From: Marinifilum sp. | GTDB taxonomy: Bacteria > Bacteroidota > Bacteroidia > Bacteroidales > CG2-30-32-10 | Length of the DNA stretch: 39,539 nucleotides | Reading direction: 5' to 3' | NCBI GenBank assembly: GCA_020718065.1 | Contig: DYDE01000020.1 | Location: forward strand, 1 to 39,539 | Shown here: positions 9,457-17,983 of the stretch, piece after piece | Numbering within the stretch: position 1 is the first letter of the stretch | Layout of the letters: every line of letters begins with the position of its first letter | Notes under the pieces: model-generated | Database searches by the model: none | Told to the model about the DNA's origin: nothing | Seen by the model: only the letters and a program-made list of their open reading frames with translations | Made by a program: the position numbers and the translations under genes

Positions 9457-10467
9457 TTAATTAACCTTCACTGTAACGGTATAAAAGCCAGTATTTCCGG
9501 CATCATAAATAGTTTCGTATATTGAGAGATAAAGCATACCCGAAGAGGTAACTGTACCATTATATTTTGCACCTGCTTTTATTGCTTCACCTGAATCTCC
9601 AATTTTATATACAACATTTCCATAAGATGGATAAGTTGATGTGCTAACATCTTCACCATCATCAACAACATTTTCGCCATCAGTAGCCGAAGTAGTTGAG
9701 CCATTCGGGTAATAAGTATTGCCAGATAAACTTTTTAAAATTACTTTACCAGTTGCGTTTATAGATAATTTTTGTCCAGATTTAACTGTGATACCTGTTT
9801 TTAGCCAGCCACCATTTGTATTTGAGCTAATATGTTTCGTTGCCATGAGTTTAAAAACACTGTTTGAAGCATCAAAATTTGAATACATTACTTCAATGCT
9901 TTTTATTTTTTCTTTAGGGATAATTAAACTACCATATTCTGTTTTCAAGCTAACTTCTTTTAAGGTGTAAGAACCGCCTATTTTATATTCATTATCAAAT
10001 GTTATTATGTCTTTAGATACAAAATCTTCATCAATGCTATATGTTCCTTTTAAATCATTTAATACATTGTCAGGAGTGTATTCATTGCCTTCTATAGATT
10101 CAAGGGTGTTTGAAAAAATAAAATCACTTATCGTAGGAATGGCATTCATTTCCATTTTTGACAATTCTTCATAAGCTGATTTTCTTTGATTTTCATCTGT
10201 AGAATATAATTGTTTCAATAAGGTATTGATTTTGTCAGTTTTGGCTTTGTCAGGTATAATACCAAACTCAATTGAGTTAATAATTTTTACTGGAAAATCT
10301 AGTTTGCCATAATCTGTTTCAAGAAGAACTTTAGAAATAGCAGCACTACCTTTCATTACATTTCCATCTCTTAAGGTTAGGGTGAATTCAATTTTTTCTT
10401 TTGGGTTCTGCGCATTAATTGATAATGCTATAACAGAAGCAATAAATAAACTAATGATTTTTTTCAT
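9457..10467 (-). CDS. secreted protein with duplicated N-terminal modules and a LecA-like C-terminal domain
   Basis: The protein has 336 residues. The signal peptide (MKKIISLFIASVIALSINAQ) has no lipobox. Two related segments, at about 33-69 (GNVMKGSAAISKVLLETDYG, INSIEFG) and 160-193 (YKIGGSYTLKEVSLKTEYGS, IKSIEV), look like an internal duplication. A short helical stretch lies between them (ENQRKSAYEELSKME). The C-terminal part (about 218-336) resembles the galactose lectin LecA/PA-IL: GWLKTGITVKSGQKLSINAT, then GNVVYKIGDSGEAI and MLYLSIYETIYDAGNTGFYT, aligned by eye to LecA GALVMKIGNSG and ITLIYNDVPGTYGNNSGSF. The LecA calcium ligands are only partly kept. It may be a sugar-binding or merely LecA-fold envelope protein. 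It is a single gene, convergent with the sigma operon. Confidence 0.75.
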   Translation of the reverse strand: MKKIISLFIASVIALSINAQNPKEKIEFTLTLRDGNVMKGSAAISKVLLETDYGKLDFPVKIINSIEFGIIPDKAKTDKINTLLKQLYSTDENQRKSAYEELSKMEMNAIPTISDFIFSNTLESIEGNEYTPDNVLNDLKGTYSIDEDFVSKDIITFDNEYKIGGSYTLKEVSLKTEYGSLIIPKEKIKSIEVMYSNFDASNSVFKLMATKHISSNTNGGWLKTGITVKSGQKLSINATGKVILKSLSGNTYYPNGSTTSATDGENVVDDGEDVSTSTYPSYGNVVYKIGDSGEAIKAGAKYNGTVTSSGMLYLSIYETIYDAGNTGFYTVTVKVN

Positions 10468-10685
10468 ATGAGAATAATTTTTTAGTTAGAAATTTCTTGA
10501 TTTTTTTTGTTGTAAAGATACTATTTAAAAAGTCCAAAATTGAAGTTTGATTTAAATATTTTTTTTGTATCGTTTTGTTTTATCAATTAGTTGATACATA
10601 ATAAGTATAGATAGTCAATTATGTTTTTATTATAATTTTTGAACTTAAGATATTGAAATAGAATAAAACATTTAAAATTCATTAT

Positions 10686-10710
10686 ATTTTGTTAATTTTG
10701 TAAACAAAAT
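10686..10710 (+). promoter_or_regulatory. promoter -7 box inside an inverted repeat, upstream of the small lipoprotein
   Basis: TAATTTTG at 10693-10700 matches TAnnTTTG, 17 bases before the ATG at 10718. It sits inside an inverted repeat, ATTTTGTT (10686-10693) and AACAAAAT (10703-10710), which could be an operator or only AT-rich coincidence. No good -33 element is visible. The remaining upstream sequence (10468-10685) is AT-rich, with a minor hairpin TATCAA/TTGATA near 10585 and nothing else clear. Confidence 0.35.
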
Positions 10711-10717
10711 AATACTT

Positions 10718-10876
10718 ATGTCATTAAGAAAAAAAGTAGTATATTTTATAACATTTACAATGTTATTTATATTTTTTTCTTCCTGCGTTTCAAGTAACCA
10801 ACGTAAAAGACCTTTTGATTATAAGAAAACCCAACATTTAAAAAAAACGCACAAAGATTGTGGCTGTCCCTTTTGA
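10718..10876 (+). CDS. tiny lipoprotein (52 residues)
   Basis: Translation from ATG 10718 gives MSLRKKVVYFITFTMLFIFF followed by SSCVSSNQRKRP and ends THKDCGCPF. The signal peptide and the lipobox FFSSC (Cys23) are clear, leaving a mature peptide of about 30 residues. That peptide is very basic (NQRKRPFDYKKTQHLKKTHK) and ends in a CGCPF tail. The stop TGA (10874-10876) lies inside the next gene, which starts at GTG 10860, so the two overlap by 17 bases and are probably translationally coupled. I recall similar tiny lipoproteins with Cys-rich tails in Bacteroidota, but no function. A promoter-like box lies just upstream. Confidence 0.75.
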   Translation: MSLRKKVVYFITFTMLFIFFSSCVSSNQRKRPFDYKKTQHLKKTHKDCGCPF

Positions 10877-11495
10877 TATTTTTAAACCTAAGTATAGGGA
10901 AGTCTTATTACAACATATTCCTGAATCAACTATAGATATTGTTTTAAAATGGATATTTGATAAAACAATTCAGTTGAAAATAACAAATAGCAGACGTTCA
11001 AAGTTAGGTGATTATCGCCCTCCATTAAATAACAAGACACATAGAATAAGTGTAAACGGAGATTTAAATAAATACGCTTTTTTAATAACTTTTTTGCATG
11101 AGTTTGCCCACCTCATTGTATGGGAGAAGTATAAGAATAGAGTTAAACCGCATGGGCAAGAATGGAAAACCGAATACAATAAAATAATTTTACTATTTCT
11201 TAATGAGAATACATTTCCTGCTGATATTATTGAATTACTTAACAAATCACTCAGCAATATTAAATCGTCAACATCTAATAATATTGCTCTATCAAGGGGT
11301 TTAAGCAATTATGACAAACCAAAGAATACTGTTTATATCGAAAAACTTCCTGCAAGAGCTAAGTTTATGCTTTTAGATGGACGGAAATTTATTAAAGCAC
11401 ATAAACTTCGTAAACGATATAAATGTGTTTGTATTGACAATAACAGAATTTATTCGTTTCATCCCTTAGCAGCTGTTGTTCCTATTACAGAATAA
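10860..11495 (+). CDS. SprT-like zinc metalloprotease-domain protein
   Basis: The protein has 211 residues. The zinc motif is HEFAH at 80-84, followed by HGQEW with His98 as the likely third ligand, the spacing seen in SprT/Spartan-like domains. The conserved SprT-type beginning (RSKLGDYRPP, HRISVNGDLN) is also visible. The C-terminal part (YIEKLPARAKFMLLDGRKF, RYKCVCIDNNRIY) resembles the small domain that follows SprT domains in Bacteroidota; it lacks the four-cysteine ribbon of E. coli SprT. The start is GTG at 10860, inside the small lipoprotein gene. The protein is presumably cytoplasmic since no signal peptide is present. SprT-family proteins are DNA-protein-crosslink or general proteases; the substrate here is unknown. 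Confidence 0.85.
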   Translation: MAVPFDIFKPKYREVLLQHIPESTIDIVLKWIFDKTIQLKITNSRRSKLGDYRPPLNNKTHRISVNGDLNKYAFLITFLHEFAHLIVWEKYKNRVKPHGQEWKTEYNKIILLFLNENTFPADIIELLNKSLSNIKSSTSNNIALSRGLSNYDKPKNTVYIEKLPARAKFMLLDGRKFIKAHKLRKRYKCVCIDNNRIYSFHPLAAVVPITE

Positions 11496-11523
11496 AAGTT
11501 TTAAAATATGATTAAGTTTTTTA

Positions 11524-11531
11524 TAAATTTG
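11524..11531 (+). promoter_or_regulatory. promoter -7 box upstream of manC
   Basis: TAAATTTG matches TAnnTTTG and lies 22 bases before the ATG at 11554, giving a short leader. A convincing TTTG -33 box is not seen. The gene may also be read through from the SprT-like gene, which ends at 11495. Confidence 0.4.
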
Positions 11532-11553
11532 CGAACTTAAAAAAAATTATCTG

Positions 11554-12645
11554 ATGAATAAAAATAATTATTGTGTAATAATGGCAGGAGGCATTGGCAC
11601 CCGTTTCTGGCCAATGAGCAAATCTTCACATCCAAAACAATTTATTGATATACTTGGAAGCGGACAAACATTATTACAACAAACATACCATCGTTTTCTT
11701 AATATTTGTCCTAAGGAAAATATATATATAGTAACAAATGAGATATATAAAGCTCTTACTTTATCACAATTATCTGATATTGATGAAAGTCAGGTGATAA
11801 GTGAGCCGTCGAGACGAAATACAGCTCCTTGTATTGCTTATGCTTCATATAAAATTGCAGAAAAAAATCCTAATGCAAATATCGTAGTGGCTCCTTCTGA
11901 TCATATTGTTTTAAAAACAGATGTATTTGAAGAAATTATTAAAACTGCTTTAGAGGTTGTAGATCAAAATGAGTGGCTTGTAACTTTGGGTATTAAGCCA
12001 AGTCGTCCAGACACAGGTTATGGTTATATTCAGTTTAACGATGACATTTTTTTTGAAAACCATAGTTTGTTGAGAAAAGTTAAAACCTTTACAGAGAAAC
12101 CTGCTTTAGAAATGGCCAAATCTTTTTTACAAAGTGGTGATTTTTTATGGAATTCGGGTATTTTTATTTGGTCGGCTTCAAGCATATTAAAAGCTTTTTC
12201 AACATATTTACCTGAGGTTAATGATGTATTTAAAGAAGGTATTGGCAAATATAATAAGCCTGAAGAAGTAAATTTCATTAAGAATGCTTATCCTGTTTGC
12301 AAAAGCATTTCAATAGATTATGGAGTTATGGAAAAAGCAGATAATGTTTTTGTAATGATTTCTGACTTTGGTTGGTCTGATTTGGGAACATGGGGATCGC
12401 TCTACGAAACTCGCAATAAAAATGAAGATGGAAATAGCATTGTTGGCAAAAATGTTTTATTATATGACTCGAAAAATTGTATTATAAATATGCCTAATGA
12501 TAAATTAGTTGTTTTGCAAGGTTTAGACGATTATATTGTAGTTGAATCAGAAAACACCTTGCTTATTTGTCGTAAAACCGAAGAACAGCAAATCAGACAA
12601 TTTGTTAATGATGTGAAAATAGCTAAGGGAGACCAGTTTGTTTAA
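11554..12645 (+). CDS. manC: mannose-1-phosphate guanylyltransferase
   Basis: The protein has 363 residues. It catalyses GTP plus mannose-1-phosphate to GDP-mannose and diphosphate, supplying mannose and fucose donors for surface glycans. The nucleotidyltransferase signature AGGIGTRFWPMSKSSHPKQF is near the N-terminus, followed by SEPSRRNTAPCIAYA, VVAPSDHIV, FTEKP, FLWNSGIFIW and SDFGWSDLGTWGSLYE, all typical of the family. The length fits the single-domain transferase; the C-terminal phosphomannose isomerase domain of bifunctional enzymes is absent. It follows the SprT-like gene by 58 bases, with its own promoter-like box. Confidence 0.96.
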   Translation: MNKNNYCVIMAGGIGTRFWPMSKSSHPKQFIDILGSGQTLLQQTYHRFLNICPKENIYIVTNEIYKALTLSQLSDIDESQVISEPSRRNTAPCIAYASYKIAEKNPNANIVVAPSDHIVLKTDVFEEIIKTALEVVDQNEWLVTLGIKPSRPDTGYGYIQFNDDIFFENHSLLRKVKTFTEKPALEMAKSFLQSGDFLWNSGIFIWSASSILKAFSTYLPEVNDVFKEGIGKYNKPEEVNFIKNAYPVCKSISIDYGVMEKADNVFVMISDFGWSDLGTWGSLYETRNKNEDGNSIVGKNVLLYDSKNCIINMPNDKLVVLQGLDDYIVVESENTLLICRKTEEQQIRQFVNDVKIAKGDQFV

Positions 12646-12747
12646 CAATTAAAAAATGTTTTTTTCTTTTTAACTGATGTTTAAATCATTTTTACTGGCG
12701 ATTCTGTTATTTTACCGATTAGTTTATAATTGCTTATTTGGAATTTT

Positions 12748-12755
12748 TATATTTG
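12748..12755 (+). promoter_or_regulatory. promoter -7 box upstream of the S46 peptidase
   Basis: TATATTTG matches TAnnTTTG exactly. It lies 40 bases before ATG 12796. An in-frame upstream start at 12730 would precede the promoter and would spoil the signal peptide, which supports 12796 as the true start. Confidence 0.45.
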
Positions 12756-12795
12756 CTTTTTCTTAAAATTATTTAAAAACATAAATTTCAATACT

Positions 12796-14973
12796 ATGAT
12801 TAAAAAATATTTTATAATACTGACTTGCTTTATAGCAGTGTTTCATTTAAATGTTAAAGCAGACGAAGGAATGTGGCTGCCAATGTTTATTGAAAAGCTC
12901 AATTATGCTGATATGAAAAAAATGGGGTTGAACCTTACATCTGAGCAAATTTATAGTGTAAACAACTCATGTTTGAAAGATGCTATTGTGCAATTTGGTG
13001 GTGGATGTACCGCAGAGCTTATTTCAAGTCAAGGTTTGCTTATTACAAATCATCATTGTGGATATGGAAATATTCAATCACATAGCACTGTTGACCACGA
13101 TTATTTAACCAATGGATTTTGGGCTAAAAGTAAAAGTGAGGAATTACCAAATGAAGGACTTTCTGTTACTTTTCTTGTAAAGATGGAAGAAGTTACAGCA
13201 AAAGTATTATCGGTTGTTGATAATAAGATGTCCGAAAAGGAAAGAAATGATAAAATTACTGAAAACATTAAAAAACTTACAGATGAAGCAACAAAAGGAA
13301 CTTCATACAAAGCAATAATCAGAAGTTTTTTTGATGGAAATGAATACTATATGTTTATTTATGAAATATATAAAGATGTTCGTTTGGTTGGTGCTCCTCC
13401 TTCATCAATTGGTAAGTATGGTGCAGATACTGATAACTGGATGTGGCCTCGTCATACTGCTGATTTCTCTATGTTTAGGGTTTATACCGGACCTGATGGC
13501 AAACCAGCAGAATATTCAAAAGATAATATTCCAATGGTTCCGAAACATTATTTGCCTGTTTCAATAGCAGGTATAAATAATGGTGATTATGCTATGATTT
13601 TGGGTTATCCGGGAACTACTGATCGTTTTCTTACTTCTTATGGTATCAGTTTGGCTCTTGAAAAATTCAATCCTTCTATTGTTAAGATAAGAGAAAAAAA
13701 ACTAGAGTTAATGAGACTGGATATGGATGCAAGCAGCGAAGTGAGAATTAAATATGCTTCAAAATATGCAGGGATTGCAAATTATTGGAAATATTTTATA
13801 GGTCAGAGCAAGGGTCTTAAACGCCTTAATGTGTTTGATAAGAAAAAAATTATTGAGGATGCTTTTAAGGTGTGGGTAAATGCTGATCAGGAAAGGAAAG
13901 AGAAATATGATTCTGCTCTAATTTATATTTCTGGTGCTTATGATGAAATTACCAAATATACTCTTGCACGTGTTTATTATGGAGAGGCCATATTAAGAGG
14001 TCCCGAAATTATAACTTTTGCCCGTCAAGCAGATAAACTTAATGATTTGCTTACTGCCAAAGAGCAAGATAAAGCTAAAATTGATGAAGCCATTAAGGGT
14101 CTTAAAGAAAATGCACCTAAAGTTTTTAAAGACTACAACGCACCTACTGATAAAAAACTTTATGCTGCCTTGTTTGAAATGTTCTATAAAGATGTTCCAA
14201 CAGAACAACAACCAGAAATGATGACAGAAATTGCAAAAAAATACAAAAACGACTTTACTAAGTATGCAGAATTTGTTTTTACTAAATCAATTTTTTGTGA
14301 TGAAAAGAAGGTGAATGCTTTTTTAAAAAACCCATCTGTTAAAGTTTTGAAAAAAGATCCTGCATTTATAGTTATGCAAGCATTTAATAAAAAAGCTAAA
14401 GAAATTAGTGATAAAACAACTGCTGCATCTTTACAGTTAAGTAGGGGGAATCGCTTATTTGTTGCTGGTTTGAGAGAAATGTATCCAAATACCAAGTTCT
14501 ATCCAAATGCTAACTCTACTATGAGACTTACTTATGGAAAAGTAATGGACTACAATGGTGCAGATGCAATTCATTTCAATTATTTTACAACTTTAGATGG
14601 GGTAATGGAAAAAGAAGATCCAAACAATTGGGAATTCGTTGTTCCAGCAAAACTTAAAGAATTATATAAAAGTAAAGACTATGGTAAATATGCAGATAAT
14701 GGAGTTATGAAAACTTGTTTTATTACAAACAATGATATTACTGGTGGAAATTCTGGTAGTCCTGTTTTAAATGGAAACGGTGAATTAATAGGACTTGCTT
14801 TTGATGGTAATTGGGAAGCTATGAGTGGAAACATAGCTTTTGAACCCGATTTGCAAAGATGTATAAATGTTGACATTCGTTATGTGTTATTTATTATAGA
14901 TAAATATGCAGGGGCAACCAATCTTATAGACGAAATGACTATTGTTGATAAACCAGTTGCACCCAAGAACTGA
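12796..14973 (+). CDS. S46-family dipeptidyl-peptidase (DPP7/DPP11 type)
   Basis: The protein has 725 residues from ATG 12796 (MIKKYFIILTCFIAVFHLNV), which gives a clean signal peptide ending near VKA. The enzyme is periplasmic or outer-membrane associated and removes N-terminal dipeptides during protein catabolism. The S46 serine-protease triad is visible: TNHHCGYG (His87), TADFSMFRVY (Asp223) and TGGNSGSPV (Ser653). DTDNWMWPRH and AFDGNWEAMSGN are strongly conserved family signatures. The residue 18 after the catalytic Ser is Gly671. DPP11 enzymes specific for acidic P1 residues are reported to carry Arg at the equivalent place, so hydrophobic (DPP7-like) specificity is more likely. The length matches the family (about 710-720). 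Confidence 0.95.
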   Translation: MIKKYFIILTCFIAVFHLNVKADEGMWLPMFIEKLNYADMKKMGLNLTSEQIYSVNNSCLKDAIVQFGGGCTAELISSQGLLITNHHCGYGNIQSHSTVDHDYLTNGFWAKSKSEELPNEGLSVTFLVKMEEVTAKVLSVVDNKMSEKERNDKITENIKKLTDEATKGTSYKAIIRSFFDGNEYYMFIYEIYKDVRLVGAPPSSIGKYGADTDNWMWPRHTADFSMFRVYTGPDGKPAEYSKDNIPMVPKHYLPVSIAGINNGDYAMILGYPGTTDRFLTSYGISLALEKFNPSIVKIREKKLELMRLDMDASSEVRIKYASKYAGIANYWKYFIGQSKGLKRLNVFDKKKIIEDAFKVWVNADQERKEKYDSALIYISGAYDEITKYTLARVYYGEAILRGPEIITFARQADKLNDLLTAKEQDKAKIDEAIKGLKENAPKVFKDYNAPTDKKLYAALFEMFYKDVPTEQQPEMMTEIAKKYKNDFTKYAEFVFTKSIFCDEKKVNAFLKNPSVKVLKKDPAFIVMQAFNKKAKEISDKTTAASLQLSRGNRLFVAGLREMYPNTKFYPNANSTMRLTYGKVMDYNGADAIHFNYFTTLDGVMEKEDPNNWEFVVPAKLKELYKSKDYGKYADNGVMKTCFITNNDITGGNSGSPVLNGNGELIGLAFDGNWEAMSGNIAFEPDLQRCINVDIRYVLFIIDKYAGATNLIDEMTIVDKPVAPKN

Positions 14974-14997
14974 TAATTTGAAATACATTTTAATGAG

Positions 14998-15021
14998 AAG
15001 GCTGGGAAACTGGCCTTTTTT
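14998..15021 (+). terminator. Rho-independent terminator of the S46 peptidase gene
   Basis: AAGGC (14998-15002) pairs with GCCTT (15013-15017) around a ten-base loop, followed by a T run to 15021. It lies 24 bases after the stop. The rest of the gap to 15195 holds no gene or clear signal. Confidence 0.65.
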
Positions 15022-15195
15022 GATTTTCTTTTAAAAACGCTTAATTTAAATACTACCGAGTCCAAGTATTACAGTCCCGATTACATGTAACTCCATCTCA
15101 AGGAGATGAACATCAACTTAAAGGTATGTAAACATCTCAGGAGGAATTGTAAAGCTATTTGTTTTTTTCAAATCGCTTTCAATCTTCAAAATATA

Positions 15196-15232
15196 AAAAA
15201 AAAATGAGCTTCTGGTTCACATCAAAAGCTCA
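15196..15232 (-). terminator. Rho-independent terminator of the aldolase gene
   Basis: On the minus strand TGAGCTT (15232-15226) pairs with AAGCTCA (15211-15205), a perfect 7-bp stem, followed by a run of nine T (15204-15196). It begins 28 bases beyond the aldolase stop. Confidence 0.85.
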
Positions 15233-15260
15233 AATAAATAATTAAAAAATCGAAAATTAG

Positions 15261-16232
15261 TTAAACCCTATCATTACTTCCTAAAACATTTATTATTTTA
15301 TGCTTATAAAGTTCCATTAAAGCATCTCTTGCTGGTCCAAGATACTTTCTAGGGTCAAATTCGGAAGGTTTTTCTGCAAAAACTTTACGAATAGCAGCTG
15401 TCATAGCAAGTCGTCCATCCGAATCAATATTAACTTTACATACAGCCGATTTAGCTGCCTTGCGCAATTGTTCTTCCGAAACTCCAGATGTGTTCTCAAG
15501 TTTTCCCCCATACCTATTGATTTCATCAACAATATTTTGTGGAACTGACGACGCACCATGTAATACAATTGCAAAACCGGGGATACGACGCTCCACTTCT
15601 TCCAATATATCAAAACGCAAAGGAGGAGGTAATTCTCCAGCTTTTGGTTTAAATTTAAAAGCACCATGCGAAGTACCTATTGAAATTGCTAAGGAATCGA
15701 CACCAGTTCGTTTAACAAAGTCTTCAACTTCTTCAGGCTTTGTATAATGAGTGTGTTCCGATGAAATTTCATCTTCAATACCTGCTAATACTCCTAATTC
15801 TGCCTCTACTGTTACTTCATGTTTATGAGCAAATTCAACAACTTTTTTAGCCAATAAAATATTCTCTTCATAAGGCAAATGCGAACCATCTATCATAACA
15901 GAAGAAAATCCAGTTTCTATACAAGATTTTGCTAAATCGAACGAATCTCCATGATCAAGATGCAAAGCAATAGGAATTGCACATCCTAATTCTTTAGACA
16001 ATTCAACAGCTCCCTTAGCAAGATATTGTAATAAAGTTTGATTTGCATATTGTCTTGCTCCTTTCGAAACCTGCAAAATAACTGGCGATTTGGTTTGAAC
16101 ACATGCAGTGATAATTGCTTGCAATTGTTCCATATTATTAAAATTAAAAGCAGGAATTGCATAACCCCCTTGCATTGCTTTTTTAAACAACTCTCTCGTG
16201 TTTACTAATCCTAATTCTTTGTAATGTATCAT
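15261..16232 (-). CDS. fba: class II fructose-bisphosphate aldolase
   Basis: The protein has 323 residues. It is a zinc-dependent cytoplasmic enzyme of glycolysis and gluconeogenesis that interconverts fructose-1,6-bisphosphate with DHAP and glyceraldehyde-3-phosphate. Visible signatures are HLDHGDSFD (Asp93 catalytic, His94 zinc), TVEAELG (Glu145), SIGTSHGAFK (His189) and LHGASSVP (His225), with VNIDSDGRLAMTAAIRK for substrate binding. The sequence is of the fba/tagatose-bisphosphate aldolase type. The role assigned is the main FBP aldolase, because no tagatose genes are nearby. The gene has its own promoter-like box and terminator. Confidence 0.95.
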   Translation of the reverse strand: MIHYKELGLVNTRELFKKAMQGGYAIPAFNFNNMEQLQAIITACVQTKSPVILQVSKGARQYANQTLLQYLAKGAVELSKELGCAIPIALHLDHGDSFDLAKSCIETGFSSVMIDGSHLPYEENILLAKKVVEFAHKHEVTVEAELGVLAGIEDEISSEHTHYTKPEEVEDFVKRTGVDSLAISIGTSHGAFKFKPKAGELPPPLRFDILEEVERRIPGFAIVLHGASSVPQNIVDEINRYGGKLENTSGVSEEQLRKAAKSAVCKVNIDSDGRLAMTAAIRKVFAEKPSEFDPRKYLGPARDALMELYKHKIINVLGSNDRV

Positions 16233-16267
16233 ATTTTTATGTTTTATATTATTTCAATTCTATGGTT

Positions 16268-16275
16268 CAAATTTA
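16268..16275 (-). promoter_or_regulatory. promoter -7 box of the aldolase gene
   Basis: On the minus strand this reads TAAATTTG, a match to TAnnTTTG, 35 bases before the aldolase ATG. No TTTG -33 element is evident at the usual spacing. Confidence 0.4.
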
Positions 16276-16356
16276 CGAATTTTAAAAAGAATTTCATTTA
16301 ACTAATTGAAAATTATTAAAAGGGAAAAAGTCTCTTCTTTATATATTTTCAATACT

Positions 16357-17970
16357 TTAGATACTTTTTTTTAGTTTTCTTAAAATAAAATGTATAAACA
16401 ATATTATTATTGACAAATAACTAAGATATTGGCAAAACCTTCCAATATAATCTCCATAGCTCACATAGAAAGTAATGTAATTGTTGGCATTAATACTGTT
16501 TTTCAATGTAGTTGCAGTCCACCATTCTGATTTTTGGATATAATCACCTCTTTGATCAATAAAACATGAAATCCCTGTATTAGCTGAACGGGCAATGCTT
16601 CTTCTTGTTTCAATAGCTCGCAAACAAGCATAATCAAGATGTTGCTTATATCCGGCCGTATTTCCCCACCAGCCATCATTTGTAATTATAAATATAAGGT
16701 TAGCACCATTTCTAACATATTTCGAAACAAACTCTCCATAAGCAGATTCATAGCAAATAACTGGAGCTATTTTATATTTTTGGTCTGCAGAAAATAAAGG
16801 AATACGTTCATTTTGAATTCCATAACTTCCGGTTGAACCACCCATATTTAGAGCAAACTTATCCAAAGATTTCAGATATTGGGAGAAAGGCATTTTTTCT
16901 ACTCCAGGAACTAATTTACTTTTATGGTATAATTGAATATTTTTTGTAGAATCCAAATGTATTGCAGTATTATATGCATCATAAAAATAATTAGTTATAA
17001 GAGGGTATGGGCGGGCAGTTATTGTTTTTCCTATTCCATTTATGTACATTCTATATGATGATAAACCTATCACCACATTCATTTGTGGAAATGAATCTAT
17101 TAATTTATTCAAACTATCAATACACCATGCTTCATTAATTTTATTTTCCCAAAAACCTTCCGGAATTGCAGTTTCAGGACCAATAAGATAATTCGTATTT
17201 TTATCAATTTGTGTCTTTGCAAGATTTATAATCTTTTCCAGTTGGTCAACTGGTTCCATTGTCCCAAACTTTTCTTTATAAGGATCAATATTCGGTTGAA
17301 TAACAACAATGGAAACCGGAACGGCTTTTTCTTTGTAAGAATAGTAAATTATTAAGGAAGTGATTACCGGGATCAATAATAGCAAAATACTTGCTATTTT
17401 TAATTGTTTTTTAATAGTTGCTCTTTTAATAAAATCTTTTATTATGAAAAAGAACAATATGTTTAATATTAATACCCATAAAGTTCCTCCAAGGCAACCT
17501 GTGTATTCATACCATTGAACCAATTTCGGATAGGCCGCAAATCCATTACCTATATTTAACCAAGGCCAGGATAAATCCCAGTCTAAAATCAAATATTCAA
17601 ATGTTATCCAATAAAAAATTAAACTTATGTAACTCTCTTTCCTGTTAAATCTCCGTTTTGTAATATGAAACAAGAAAAAAGGAATAACAAGAAAAAAAGG
17701 ATTCACAAGCATAGCTGAAAGTCCGCCAAACAAAGTTGATTTGTATATCCACCATGTTGTAGTACCATTCCATATAAAGAATGCAATGTATGAATATAAA
17801 AAAACACTTGCTTTGGAATATTTTTCTTTTTTAGAACATAATTCTTCTTCAACTATTAATATTGGAACAAAGCCAAAGAATAACAAAACCGGAAATCCAT
17901 ATGGAGGCCAACTCAGAAAAAAAATAATACCAGATAAAATAGAGAGTAAAAATAGTTGTTGTTTCTTCAT
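16357..17970 (-). CDS. lnt: apolipoprotein N-acyltransferase
   Basis: The protein has 537 residues. It transfers an acyl chain to the N-terminal cysteine of lipoproteins in the inner membrane, the last step of lipoprotein maturation. Several hydrophobic helices fill about 1-210 (LFLLSILSGIIFFLSWPPYG; SLIFYWITFEYLILDWDLSW). A periplasmic carbon-nitrogen hydrolase domain covers about 215-500 with the triad Glu266 (LIGPETAIPEG), Lys352 (HKSKLVPGVEKMPF) and Cys406 (PVICYESAYGEF). A final helix (YLSIIILFIHFILRK) closes the protein. The order and spacing match E. coli Lnt. The gene starts 13 bases after the serine hydrolase stop, so they form one operon. Confidence 0.95.
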   Translation of the reverse strand: MKKQQLFLLSILSGIIFFLSWPPYGFPVLLFFGFVPILIVEEELCSKKEKYSKASVFLYSYIAFFIWNGTTTWWIYKSTLFGGLSAMLVNPFFLVIPFFLFHITKRRFNRKESYISLIFYWITFEYLILDWDLSWPWLNIGNGFAAYPKLVQWYEYTGCLGGTLWVLILNILFFFIIKDFIKRATIKKQLKIASILLLLIPVITSLIIYYSYKEKAVPVSIVVIQPNIDPYKEKFGTMEPVDQLEKIINLAKTQIDKNTNYLIGPETAIPEGFWENKINEAWCIDSLNKLIDSFPQMNVVIGLSSYRMYINGIGKTITARPYPLITNYFYDAYNTAIHLDSTKNIQLYHKSKLVPGVEKMPFSQYLKSLDKFALNMGGSTGSYGIQNERIPLFSADQKYKIAPVICYESAYGEFVSKYVRNGANLIFIITNDGWWGNTAGYKQHLDYACLRAIETRRSIARSANTGISCFIDQRGDYIQKSEWWTATTLKNSINANNYITFYVSYGDYIGRFCQYLSYLSIIILFIHFILRKLKKSI

Positions 17971-17983
17971 TAATTTATTTTAA

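Noticed and set aside
12730-12795. Upstream start for the S46 peptidase
   Set aside because: It would lie before the TATATTTG promoter box and place a non-signal extension in front of a clean signal peptide.
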